This document shows, one piece after another, positions 50,499 to 63,127 of a stretch of 64,000 bases of DNA (position 1 is its first letter; the number at the start of each line of letters is the position of its first letter). Both the position numbers and the translations under genes were made by a program. The notes beneath the pieces were generated by a model. That model did no database searches. It was not told the DNA's origin and saw only the letters and a program-made list of their open reading frames with translations. Origin of the DNA: Fistularia commersonii (lineage: Eukaryota > Chordata > Actinopteri > Syngnathiformes > Fistulariidae); NCBI GenBank assembly GCA_037954325.1, contig JBBMNZ010000021.1, positions 11,392,616 through 11,456,615 on the forward strand, read 5' to 3'.

Positions 50499-52938
50499 AA
50501 CCCCAAAACCTCTCGAGTCAGGCGGGGTGCAGGTGCGGGGCAGGAGCAAGAGTTCAGAGGGAAGTGATTGCATGAAGTAAATACATGTATGCATTCTTTC
50601 TACCTCTTTAATCGTACTTCTGTGCTTTGGTATAGTTGGTTTGCCGTGGTGCTTTGGGCTTTTTCAAAGTTTGTATATAAAAAACAACCAAAGGAATTAT
50701 GAGATCAACTCACTGATGTAAGTCTTTCAGAGGTCCTCTACTGAGAAAAGCTTTTTTTTTTTTTTTTCGACGAGGCAAACAAGACAACACACATGATATT
50801 CAGACACTGCACCCATATCACCCCCATGATGATGATGGTAGAGAGACTTTCATACTTTCCGAACAACAACTCTAAAATAAATCAAGATTCAGACGGAGTC
50901 AGGTGGTTTTCCTACGGAGGCGTTGTTGTAATTGCTTTAAAAATGAATGTCTTTTTCGGGCTGTTTTACACCACTGCGTCACAGCTTCGTTGTTTGATAT
51001 CAGCACGCCATCTCTGTACTTGTGATATTTGTGAACGCTGAAAAAGGAGGCACGTGTTTTGGCGCCGCTTTATAACGTCCCTTTGTAAACCTTCTCGTTT
51101 GTATTTGGACAAACTCTTGAATGTGACGGAAAATAAAACGCAAACCAAGATGTCATAGCAACAGCACACAAGCGCGCACAGATGTGATTTTTAGCCGGTG
51201 ATACCGTTTGTTCACGGATAAATAAACGTGTTGTGTACTATATTCTGTAGTTTTTCCCTTCACAGTGTCTGTTGTGACTGTTGTAATGTGGATTGTCACT
51301 ATTTCAAGAACATAATTCTAAATACTTTAACCTGAACTGGGCTAAAAGGTCAAACTTTCGGTATGGTTTAAGATTTAGCCTCTTCAACCCTGGATCTATC
51401 CCATCTGGACTGACCGACTGCTCTCCCATCCAAACGCAGAGTCCCCCCTCAATGGACCGCGCTCGTTGGTTTTACTGCCGTTTGTCGAGTTTTGTTTTAT
51501 TTTCCTTGATCTTCATCCAATGTACCCCTCGTTTGCTCCAATTTGGCATTTCAAAACCTCGGCGCTACACCTTCCAGTTACCTGTCAGGACATAACCTTG
51601 TCAGATTCTGGATTCTTCTGCAATTTTTAAAAACCTGAAAATACAGCAGTGCCTCAGTTTCCAGCACAATTCTAAGCCCCAGACATTTGGGTAGTTATTA
51701 CAGGAGGAGGTCACCTCTCGAATCAAGAGAGGACGTTTTTATCATTCAGTTGCACAATTTTTGAGGAATTGGCTGAAAAGGAGTCTGCTTTCACCCGTCA
51801 CAATGGGACTGAATAGTCTCTCAAAGTGCCGACAGATTGCTTTCAAAAACCTCGACTGTGTTTTTCTCTTTCCAGACATCGCGGTGCAGTTAGTCACAAT
51901 TAAGGCATCATTATTGAAGGCTCGATGTGGCTGGGTCAAAAGAAGATATTTCATAACAGCTGAGAAAAAAAGAAAATGAACCAAGCTACCTGATTTACGT
52001 GCGTGGGCTCTGGTCGTGACGAGACGACTTATCTATAAGATCGTTCCTTTCTTCGTCAAACATCTGGAGAATGGATTAGTTTCTTCCCAGAAAGGCAAAA
52101 AGGTTGAGGAGCTAAGGAAATAAAACCCTCAAAATTAATACAGCGAGCCATCAGATTGAGGAAAAAAAAAAAAAAACATATTCGTCTTTTCTTCATCCTT
52201 TTTATTACACTATTTAAATATAACAACATACAAAACAGTCACTCTTCATTTGGCTGCTGCCCTGGTCTGATACCAGCTGCAAAATAGGGAATGGTACAAT
52301 CACGTCATGTCTGGCAGAAAGTGAATTGCTGAAATCATTCAGGCAATAAACCATTACACGGGCCGGACGTACGGCTGGACTGTAAAAATCCGAGCATCTC
52401 AAACCCCACACGTTGTTATTGACAGCCCCGGCACGTTGCTTTAACTGATCCCGGATCGCCGATCAGTTCAACACCGGCGAAACAAGGTGTGATGAACATG
52501 CATTCGCTTACCGTTTGCCCGGTGAATCAGAATGACAGCGTGCAGAGCGCTCGTTTCAAACCCGGACAGTATTTTCATATTGTGACGTTCGATAGTTACA
52601 ACAGTACTAAAATAGAGATATATCCTGTGATCTCTGCCAGCTCCGGCATTCGCTTGTTACATTTCTTATTTGTTTGAGCTGCTCAAGTAACATCTGTATT
52701 GCTCCCTAATAGAGAGCAGTTGCAGGACGATCGGAAAATATTGCGTCCATCTATCTGCTAGCCGGTCGTGAATCACCCCAAAGCGGAGCAGCTCTGCTGC
52801 CGGTCGTGATTTCAAATTCGATCCCTCGGATTGAAGTTTATTTTGGGATGGGCGGTGAGTAACTTCTTGTCTACCCTTCCTCCACATTTTAAATCACCCC
52901 TCTGGACTTGCAGAGGAAACACACCGGCGTGTGAGGGG
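50499..52938. other. Convergent 3' UTRs of the ataxin-family gene and bmp7
   Basis: Plus-strand AATAAA signals at 51132 and 51221 would end the ataxin-family transcript. TTTATT at 52201 (AATAAA on the minus strand) would end bmp7. Between them no coding exon is supportable. Confidence 0.4.
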
Positions 52939-55900
52939 TCAATGGCAGCCGCAGGCTCTGACCACCATGTTCCGGTACTTCTTCAGGATGACGTTGGAAC
53001 TGTCGTCGAAGTAAAGCACCGAGATGCCGTGGAGCTGCGTGGGGGCACAGCAGGGCTTGGGCACCGTTCCTGGGTTGATGAAGTGGACCTGAAGGTAAGG
53101 AGAAGGGCAAAGCAGTTGTAGGAAAAAAAAAAACGTTTTTTTTTTAAAAGATCTCTGGCATCAAAAACCATGTGAAGCATACCAGAGTTTGCACGATAGC
53201 ATGATTAGTGGCGTTCATGTAGGAGTGAAGGGGGAAGGCGCACTCCCCCTCGCAGTAGTATGCTGCATAGCCCTCCGGTGCGATGATCCAATCCTGCTAA
53301 GCAAGCAGAACAAATGAATTCTCAAATAACACAACTGGACTTTAAAACAACAGAAAAAAAAAAAAAATCCGAATGTTACCTGCCATCCCAAATCTTTAAA
53401 ACTGACATACAGTTCATGTTTTTTGCATCCTTCTTTAGAGACTGCCAGATCCTCTAAAATGAAAGCACACGATTAATTATGGAAACCAGTCTGCCAAATA
53501 CAAGCACCTGTAGCAACAAGAATTGATGGGATCTGGCACCTGCCGCCGACTCCACCGCCTTCAGAGCATCGTGGACACTCTTCTGGGATTTCGAGCGGTT
53601 CGACTGACGGCCCTTGTGACCGTGGACGGAACGGATGTTTCGGAAACGCGCCTCGTTCGCTTTGAAGAACGCCACCATGAAGGGTCGCTTCTCCTGCGGT
53701 CCGCCGCCGGTCAGCAGCCCTGCCTGTCGGGGGTTCCTCCTGCGACCTACACCAGGTGACGGCCGGCGACAGCAACATGAGAGCATTATGGGATTAAAAC
53801 ACCGTGTACAATAATAATCGAGATTTAGAAATCGTACCGTGACGGTCCTCCATCATTAGTTGCAGGCCGAGGTTCTGCATGGGGTTCATCAGCCAGAGGT
53901 TACTCATAGCTGTGAGGTCAAAGACGAGCCAGCCCTCCTCTGCAGCCCACACGTCCCGCTGGTCAAGCAGCATTAGCTCCACTTCCCTTGGAAGGAGAGG
54001 AATTATATAAAGTTACGTAAAACCTGTCAAGATGATTTTTCCAGTCTTCCCCCACAAACGCAAAACCTTTAAATAGAGACCAGTTGGAGCAGAAGCACCA
54101 GATGAACTGACTTCTGTGTCCTTAAACTCTTATTATTATCCAACAATTGTAGTGACTGTAATGCAATAACGATAAAGCAAATTGGGAGGATTTTTGAAAA
54201 AAATCGAAATATAGATTTCAGAATGGGGATGCAAGGTGGCGCGGCGATCGGTGATTCCGCTTCACAGCAAGCACGTCCTTTCCGTGCAGAGCGTGAGTGA
54301 GTTTCCTCTGCATCTCAGGTTTCCTTCCACAGTCCAAAAACAATCGAAGATTCATTGGAGACTCGAAATTGCCCAGATGTGTGAATAAAGGAGTCGATGT
54401 TAGAATGTCTTGATATGACAAGTGAAAGAGAGAGTGAATAGTTGTAGGTGTATATGACGTGTGAGTGAGTGAATTTTTGTCTTTCTCTATATTATTTGAA
54501 TGAGACCGAATGGTTGCATGCGACTTGCGAGTGAGAGGATGGATGGTTGCGTGTTTCCATTTGACATGTTAATGAGGGAGTAAACGGTCGTACGTCTCCA
54601 TATGTGGCCTTGTGATCGACTGCTTACTTATCCTGGGTGAATCCCGCCTCTCACCCGTTGGCAGCTGGGCTCTCAGTTCAGGATAAGCAGTATAAAAAAA
54701 TGAATGTATTATTTGCACTGCCTATCTTACCAGGTGTCATGCCCATTATTTTGTTTTGTTCACTCAGCCATGCACATAGCTAAAACAGTCTGAAAGGGTT
54801 GTGCTCTGTGAGACCACCGGAGTGTAACAATAATTTAATTTCAGTTTATCATGCCCCCCCTCATCCCCACCAGGACAATGTGTTCAGCTCTTTGGTACTT
54901 TCCAGGGTGTAAATGATGCTCCCCACACATATTCAACCATTCCTATTTCTGCTTTATGGACACAGACGTTCTTAGAACCACAGTAAGACTCTCTCTCACA
55001 GCGGGCACTTTCTAAGATAGACGTTTTCATTTTTCAAGGGTGGCTCGCTGCGTTTATCACCGCCGCCTAAAGTTCGCATCGCAGTTTTTGAGATGTTAGT
55101 TACCGAGTGGGGAGGTGGAGGGGGGACCATATGTGTGGTCCTGTAATAATTCCAGACACTCGGAAAGAATTAGAGAAACATATTATTTTGGCCAAAGTGT
55201 AACTGAAACTGAGACTTTGGGGTTAAAACACTACCAAGTGTTTCAAAATCTGTTTAGGTCCAAAAAAATGTTGCCGGTGGCTGTTTTAATGCATGTGCAA
55301 CCAATTTTAACACAATGCAGCAGGAAGATTATACAGTATATGAAGTTATATATAAGGAGTACCCAAATGGTGCGTGTCCAAACAGTGTTAACTGTGCAAT
55401 GTTGACACTGGATCTCAGTTTCAAGAGTATGTTTCATTTTCTGAAAGCTAGAATGAAAGACCAAAAGTACTATAAATATGCATGAGGGGAATACGGTCAC
55501 CGCTCAGGGCTGCAGCTCATCGCCGAGTACAAACTGCTCGCTGATATTCAGACTTTGCGCGGTAATTGTTTGCTTTTTATGAGCTGAGAGCCTTACTTGT
55601 GTTGCCAACAAATCACAGTGGAGTTCGAAGCCAGGTAGGGCTGAACGAGCAATTTATCTAGGCTAGAACTCTGAGAAATGTAATTTTAAAGATTTGTCTG
55701 TTACAACGTACCAGACGGCACGCATTTTCCGTTACCCAATTGAAAAGTGTATTTGCATTTTTCACTTTTTTTTTGCAATGCATGATGGGAAACAGCTGAA
55801 CATCCAAGGTTGGTTTCTAAATCCTCTTTAGCCAAGAGGAGGAAGAATCCTGCAGCGATGTGTTAGTAAGGGGGCGATTTCGCAGACAAAGGCTTTGTTT

Positions 55901-58900
55901 ACAGATCGATCGTAGACCCTCGGGCCGATGTCTCGCTTTTGTCCCGATGCTTGCTTGTCTGCGCTGAGTGGCCTTTATGTGCGTTTGCGAATGACAATGG
56001 TGTTGCCCTCAACAACATCGTCAGCCCCACTGTCACCGACAAGGCACTTTAAAATCCCACCGTCTGCCCACCGCCCCCTCCGCTCCGCCGATCCGTACCG
56101 CCTCGGCAGGCCGGAAGCGTTCATTCACATTCGGTTTAAAACAAGACGAAACATGTCGGCGAGAGAGAGGTTGAGAAAGAAAGTCGATGACTGATGGACA
56201 AAAAAGGGGGTTGTGTTATTATTGGCTAGAACAACATGCTATAAATGAATATATCTGGGAGACCGTCAGAGTAAACATGCGTCGAGAGATCCTTCCGCAT
56301 GAGTAAGTGACACTTATGTCCACGTAAACAGCTCTGGCAGTGACTCAAACATCCGTGAAATGTATTAAAATCTGCGTGCACATCAGCAAACCTTTACAGG
56401 AAATCAAGAGTCCGATTCGGCTGTTGTCGCCGCTCTGTCACCACATCGGCTTGAATAGCATCTGTTAGAAGACGCGGCAGTTCATTTAAAGAGCAGTACA
56501 CTTAAATTGTTACTTGAGAGGCAGTTTTTCATCGGGAAAACACCCGAGGGGGCAAATGAGGTTTTATATCCACTCATGTTGGTTTTTTGTTTTTTTCTTT
56601 GTTATTCCATTTGGTGCCTGGAGGAATCATTCCTCCAGAACGGATTTCATGCGCGCCTCTGAGCAACAGAATGAAAGTTCAGGACTCAACAAACTCGAGA
56701 GCCAGCGCACATACATACTTGTTTGGCAGCTCCTGCAGGACCTGGTAGATGGTGACTCTGAATGTCTGGTTCTCGTAGCGTTCGTGAACGTAATCCTTAA
56801 AAATCCTGAACTCGGCCGCCGTGACGGCCTCCCCCTGTGGGATGTGGGAGAGGTCGAATCGGAATTCCCTCTGGTGATGGTCCTGATGCTGGTCAGCTGC
56901 GAGAAGAAAAGAGACAGAGATGGGCTGGATGTCTATAAACAGGCCAAACAGGGCAAAGTATATTTCCACAATTAGTCATCTTAAGTAACTGTGGTAGTGT
57001 AGTTACAGCAAACAACGGCTACTGATACTTTACTTCCCTATTTCCATTTGACATCTCCACATATTTCCATTGCACTACATCTCATGGAAAGATACTGCAA
57101 TTCTGCTTTGCTATATTGACATGTCTATTGTTCATCAAGAGAAGGATATAACTTAGAATAAGATGTTAGATATCTATACATGTTTTTCTTCTTTTAAAAT
57201 CCACTGTGTCATTAATTTTGTATGAAGGTGCTATACTCGTATTAAACAACTGGATAACTGAGAAATAAACTGCAACATATATAAATCCGTGAATAAAAGC
57301 AGGTAACAGATTCTACAATTATATACTATACTATACTATACTATACTATACTATACTGCACTGTACTGTACTGTGCTATACAAGACATTTTTTATCTTAT
57401 CTTAAAAAAGATAAGATAAAGTCCTTCAGGATTAATGTTTTTTTCCTGATCTTTCTTATCTTTTCCTTTCTTATATTATATGATCCTGTACTATACTATA
57501 CTATACTATACTATACTATACTATACTATGCCAAGACTTTTTTTATGTTATATTATCCTATCCTATCCTATCCTATCCAACTATACTATGCTATGCTATG
57601 CCATGACTTTTTTTATCTTATCTTGAAAAAGAATTATTCATGATTAATAAAGATTTTTATTATCTTAAAGTATACTATACTACAATACAATTCATTACAA
57701 TAGTATACTATAAGGCTTGTCTATATACTTTGTAGTTTTTAAATTTAAAAAGTACACTTAAACTTTGGCAACAATCCCCAGAAATGAACAAGGCGTCCTT
57801 TGGGAAACAGGGTCTACATTTAGTTTTGGGGTTGATGTACCCCAGAGGTGGTACTGCAGAAGTAGTACTACTCACAGATTCAGGAGCTTTGGGGTTAATG
57901 TCTGCAGCAATGAACATTTCTGACCTGCTGACCCACCTTCGCAAACCGTGTTCAAGTTTATAGCTGCAAGTTGGCTGTTCTGACATCAGGGTGACTTAGA
58001 GTGACTTTTTTTTTTTTGTTTGTAGTTTTTTTCCCTGTAATTTCAATTCAGGACTTTGCATTAGGTATATAAGACCTCCATATTTCATTATGTCCTTAAG
58101 ACCAGCCTTGTAATTTTACCACAGCTGTCTGGAATTGTGTCTGACATTATAAACTTCTAAACACGATGACTTCCGTGATTAATGGTTTGTTGTTTTCTGC
58201 CCAGCTGACATATGAGCGACAATAAAATAATACTTCAAACCCACAAGGCGAAAGTCTCTCCGCAGGGAGGTAGGGGCAAACCACTGTAAGATGGTAAACA
58301 AGTCGGTGGTTGCCCTATGTGTGAAGGCAGCTGCTGAATCAAACAATTCTCTGATGTGTGCGGCTTTGTCCATATCTGTGAGTCAGAAATAGGACCAATT
58401 CCGTCCGTCAATAAAGAGATTGATTTAAACACCCAGTCCGGTCTGCTAGATCTACAAATATAGGGGGGAAGAAGGGGGGTTAAACCAAACCATGTTTTCG
58501 GCTCCCTGTTTAAATGGCACACATGTTCTGACCACAAGAAAAAGCACGGCCCGGAAAACCACGGCAACCAGAGTGCTTTTTCAAACACACAAAGTATAGA
58601 AATCCACATAAATTCATGTGTGACTTCACCCGCTAGAATCCATACCACCCACAGCTCCCCGATCATTTTGCCATATATCACTGCGATTTCACTGTGATTG
58701 CACAGAAAAGCGGGGAAAGAAAAGCTGCAGTAGCTGCCGGCGTGAAACCCAGCCCCGAGCCAGATGATGCCCTCCGGCACTCAGACTTTCCAGAAGAATG
58801 CCGGTCAGAAAGACCCCGAAGCTTCCTGGAGCTTTCTCGGGTTGTGTTTTCACAGCATTATCCAATGTGTTTGTCCTTGGAAAGAGCGGTGGAGGTCTCC

Positions 58901-61900
58901 GGTGAAGGTGTACAGAGCGGCGCGACGATTAGCAGCTTTAAACACATCCTGCCCACCGGCGCAAACCATTACGTCATCCTATCATCACCAGACGCTCCTA
59001 CTGACTGTCCACTCCTGTTTCAACCAAACATAGGACAGACACTAAAAACAGAACGTTATTTTCACGGCACGAAAGAACACACACACTGACTCCGTCTAAA
59101 AACACTCCCGACGACACAAAATACACACGCAACCCACTCGTCCTTAAGGGGAGTGCATTCTAAACCCCACTAGTCATTTGTGCGACCGCAATTAAATGCT
59201 GGAAGGGAAAAAGGGGTATTTTTATGAAAGCAATAATTGCTTGTAAGGACTTGGTGTGTTTACGTTTGGGACCATTAGCCGTGGAGATCAGACCTCAGAT
59301 ATGCAAACTTCCCTCTGGGAGGCATTTCAACACTTCAGACTGCTCCTGACACTGCAGGGCCACACAGCCTGGGCGCTACCACTGACCTACTACAATTTTA
59401 TAGCGAGGTTGCTGTTTTGTTTTGTTTTTTTCTTTAAGGAGTAGAAATTTCAAGTCGTAATTGCGACGTCACTCTAAAACAAAAGCCGCAAAAATGGCCG
59501 AAACACGAGCCTGTTTACACGAACCCTTGACTTCCGTGCCACATGCAGTCAAGCTGCGGGGGGATTGTCATTTGATTAAAGTTAGAAGTGAGAAATATTA
59601 CTCAAGTTAGCATTTCACACCCATTCACACAAAATGAATCTCTGCAAGTATGTTGACAAGTTTGACATTACTGGCAAACCTAAGCCCACTTTTTTTTCAT
59701 TCTTGCAGATTATGAGAATTACCGAAAGGGCCTTGGCTAAACAAATACTTCACTCGTGCGCTCATCTGCTGTAGAATGTAACACTATGTCTGCTTGTCTC
59801 AAATGTGTCTGTCGAGATTTGCGTCGCAATTTCGGTAAACGTGCAATTAGTGGAGATGTAATCAGCGCGGGATTCTAAATGAGAAGGTTAATGAGATTTT
59901 CCGGTGAGGCAAAAGAAATTCTTTGCCTGATCCTCTTACAGTACTTATAGATCAGCTTAACAAGACAAATGGATTGCTTCTCGCTCGGTCTTCAAAACAC
60001 AATACTCCTTCTGTTCTTCCCTCAACTGTGCGGAGAGCGTGTTTTTAATAAAAGCCAGTTACATTTTTGTCATTAAGCATCCAAAACTCAACACATGCCT
60101 GTTGCTATGACTTGAGCGGCGGTAAACAATAAGGTGAGGCTCAGTGGAGCTCAAAACTGCACTTCCAGCCAGAAGTAAGCAATAGAACAGAACACCGGTC
60201 TCATTTGCGGCGCGAACGGATCCACGGCAGACGCGTTTCCGGCCGTCCCGTGCAGCGCGGCTTAGTAATGATACAAACTGTTCCTGCAGGGGGACAACTG
60301 GTGGTTTGCCATTTCGTCAGGAGTAGAAAACTAAAAAAATAGAGTTTGGTATGAAAAATATAGACATCAATCAGAAATGCATTTTCCACAACCTAATATT
60401 GTCTGATTTGTTTTGAAAAAGTGCTGTGTGAAGAGTTTGTGGTCTAGAAATGAATATTTTGCATTGGTGTCTTCACTGGATCCTCATGCTATGAGTCGAT
60501 CGAGGCATTTACTATTTGGCTTTGTATAAACGTCCATCAACCCTGGGGCTGAATGGTTTGTTTTCGGTTGGCCGATGTACGGTTAGGCCCGTAAACAGAG
60601 ACCATGGTTTACGCCAGGACAGATCACTGGGGAGGAGATTTTCCAGGCCAGAATGCATTAGCTGCCCCCTTTTTTGCACTATTTTCATTATTCCTATCTT
60701 TATTTATTTTCTTTGATGAGAGATAGATTAGATGTTTTCATATTGCTTTTTTTGCTTCATTTAAGTCAATAAGATAACTCAAGTGTTACGAGGCATACTT
60801 GGGTGCATGCAATTTTTCGCAGTTTTTTGGCGGAAATGTCGAATTTAGAGTTAATATCCACGTATAATAAAAAATAAGATAAAAGTGGACAGGACAGCAA
60901 ATGACCTGAAACATGACATCCTGAAATTTTACATTACATTACATAATTTTTTACACGTATAATCGCACTGATAGTCAACAGCTCACCATATAGATGGTGA
61001 GCATGTGTGCCGTTCTATTACACATAGTAAGTGTGTCGTTTTAAAAATGTGGAAAAATGCACTCAAGTAATGTTGAGCGAATATGAAAAAGGGGTTTAAA
61101 ACTCTCCTCCGCCTGAAGCTGGTAAAAATTATTAAACTCGTCTACACGCACGGTCCTGCTGCAAGGGTGTCACTGGGAGCACTGGGAATCTCTGCACCCA
61201 CACACACTGGAAGTCGCGGCCTTTGAAAGGGGAAATTCCATAATCCAGTTGGATTTGACAGCGAGCACTCAGAGACCACCAGGCCTGTAGTCGGTCCAGC
61301 TCAATGACGGAGCGCCGGCGGTTATCATCAGCATTCAGTGAATAAAAGAATGAATCATTCGTACCTCATGGAATCAATTGGACACATAAATCAATAACCA
61401 CCCAAAACAAACACACATTGAGTCTTTTTACATCTCCAGTCGTTAAAATCAAACTCTTCAGATGTGGAAAACACACAAATCAGCCTGTGGATTTTTTTTT
61501 TCCCTTTATGACCGCCGTTTCCAGATCTCATTAGCTAGAGACTGTCATTTAAAACTTTTTAGCCGATAAAAAAATGCGATATTGTTGTGCACGATTCAAT
61601 TTTTCACCGCGAATGTTTTGAATTAACTTTTACGAGCTTCGTGATTTTTAAAGCAGAATTCCGAAAGAGCCTTAATTTCATATCATGAGATCAATCTCGA
61701 AGGGGACTGGGATCGATTGGCGATGAACAAACTCGGTGTCTTGGCAGATGACCTGCAGAGCCTTCTGCTGGCCCCTGGAGCAGGAGAAGGTGAAGAAGAC
61801 ATGGGTTGCTTTTGGATTGAACCCCACATCCGGATAACATCCACAGGCACCACACCGTCTACTGTTTCACCACAATGATATCAGAGCTCTCAAGGGGTCT

Positions 61901-62908
61901 CCAAGGGAAACAAAGACAGGATTTACCTTTTATAAATCCAATAATGTCTGTATAAGTGTGGATTCCCTCCCGTGTTCCCCGTGATTTACGCCCTTCAAAC
62001 AAACGGACGCGCACAAACACACACCTGCAATAAGAATCAGCAATAACGTGCTCAGATGTAGTTTATGTCTTTTTCTCCGTCCGTGTTCCTGTGGCTTTCC
62101 AGGTGTTTAGAAATGCCAGTTAAATTCCCAGTCATGTGAAACAAATCCACGCTCCAGCCTTTCCCCCCGGAGCTTTGAGGGGATTCGGGGAGGGGGGGCT
62201 GGGAAATCGGATACAGTCGTTTTGTCATAATATTTACAGCTCGGAATGCATAATACTCGATTTGCAGCAAAGAAAGTGACCCCCAAAGCCACAAACGAAG
62301 GAGATTTTGGCTTTCACTAAGACATCTATGCACTTATTACACTCCCGCTCTGCAGAGGATTCCTATGGATGGAGTGGCAAGTCTTGAATTTAATTGCGTG
62401 ACAGAATAGAGCTGATCTAACTTTTCAGTTATGACAATAAATAAAAGCTCCAATGTAGTAAATAATAAGCAGATTCAGAAACCCCACAAGCATCTCTGAA
62501 AAATGTTTTCTATTTAAGGGAGTTATGAAACTTACCAAGATTGACAAAACTCATCACCATATCTGCGTCGTGCAGGAAGCGGCTGTCCTGCGAGGTCACC
62601 GTGGAGGAAGCCCGGCTGTGCAGAAGAGGACGGTACCTGGAGTACCCAGGCGGTTCCGGGTCGGTGGAAACGGCGTTGTAGAGCTCCAGCATGAACACCG
62701 GGGCGGCGTCGTGTCCGGTGCGCGGCGGCGGGCGCGGGCGGCGCGGCAGCCCGAGGATGGAGAGGATCTCCCGGTGCATCTCCCTGCGCTCCTGGCTCCG
62801 CTGCCGCCGCTGGATCGGCTCGGGACGCACCTCGTTCCCGGCGGAGGGGTCGCTCAGGGCGACCCGGGAGGCCAAGGCGCAGAATAAGCACACGGCGAGG
62901 GGGGTCAT
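52939..62908 (-). CDS. bmp7: BMP7, secreted TGF-beta superfamily ligand
   Basis: Seven minus-strand exons join in frame to 413 aa: 62908-62536, 56896-56719, 53986-53838, 53746-53540, 53453-53380, 53293-53183, 53088-52939. The ATG at 62908 gives MTPLAVCLFCALASRVALS, a signal peptide; an in-frame GTG upstream was rejected as start. The prodomain has RSQERREMHREILSILGLP and EFRFDLSHIPQGEAVTAAEF. Furin-type cleavage after RNIR releases a mature chain starting SVHGHKGRQSNRSK. All seven cystine-knot cysteines are present (GCKKHEL, YYCEGEC, KPCC, ACGCH), with HSYMNATNHAIVQTLVHFIN as an N-glycosylation-bearing segment. The REILSILGLP and mature sequences fit BMP7 better than BMP5, 6 or 8. It signals through BMP type I/II receptors and Smad1/5. 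Which teleost duplicate (a or b) is undetermined. Intron 1 is 5.6 kb. Confidence 0.95.
54229..54708. repeat. Decayed abundant fish repeat in bmp7 intron 2
   Basis: Landmarks in order, GGTGGCGCGGCGATCGG, TTTCCTTCCACAGTCCAAAAA, GAGACTCGAAATTGCCC, GGATGGTTGCGTG, GTGATCGACTG and a tail AGCAGTATAAAAAAATGAATG, match the widespread fish repeat (GGTTTCCTCCCACAGTCCAAAAACATG ... CTAAATTGTCCC ... GATAAGCGGTAAAAAATGAATG). It is heavily mutated and has no ORF. Confidence 0.7.
57325..57600. repeat. (ACTAT)n pentanucleotide arrays with an internal 13-bp hairpin
   Basis: Two ACTAT arrays (about 57325..57365 and 57485..57530), with variants ACTGT and later CCTAT and GCTAT (to about 57600). They flank a perfect hairpin, TTTATCTTATCTT (57391..57403), loop AAAA, AAGATAAGATAAA (57408..57420). 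The unit TTTTTATCTTATCTT recurs near 57608. It lies in bmp7 intron 1. Confidence 0.9.
57601..62535 (-). other. Remainder of bmp7 intron 1
   Basis: No exon is supported. A 181-codon minus-strand open frame at 58235..58780 begins with GTG, not ATG, and resembles no family. The region 58700..59100 has locally higher GC. Conserved enhancers are typical of BMP gene introns but cannot be identified from one sequence. Confidence 0.4.
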
Positions 62909-63020
62909 CGTGGACGAGCCGCTCGTCACCGCGTTTCGACGGGGGGGTTTACGGGCTTTGGACCGCCGGCGCGCCGGGAGACGCTCATCGGCGCGTCGTC
63001 CGCTCGGCTGAAGAGGCGCG
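62600..63020 (-). promoter_or_regulatory. CpG island over bmp7 first coding exon and promoter
   Basis: CpG-dense sequence (for example GGCGGCGGGCGCGGGCGGCG near 62722 and CGCCGGCGCGCCGGG near 62966) stands out from the AT-rich surroundings and ends near the TG repeat at 63070. Confidence 0.65.
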
Positions 63021-63069
63021 CTCGTCCTGATGGCAACTTTTGGGGAGGGTGTGTGTTTCTATGTCTGTC

Positions 63070-63078
63070 TGTGTGTGT

Positions 63079-63123
<45 letters not shown>
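63070..63123. repeat. (TG)n microsatellite upstream of bmp7
   Basis: TG tract with one TA interruption, about 160 bp upstream of the bmp7 start codon. Confidence 0.95.

Positions 63124-63127
<4 letters not shown>

Noticed and set aside
56514..56975. 153-codon plus-strand open frame
   Set aside because: It is the antisense shadow of bmp7 exon 2.
58235..58780. 181-codon minus-strand open frame in bmp7 intron 1
   Set aside because: It starts with GTG, has no family resemblance or splice context, and lies in locally GC-richer intron DNA where long open frames arise by chance.
62908..62929. Longer bmp7 N terminus starting upstream of ATG 62908
   Set aside because: The upstream start is GTG. The ATG at 62908 gives a normal signal peptide directly.
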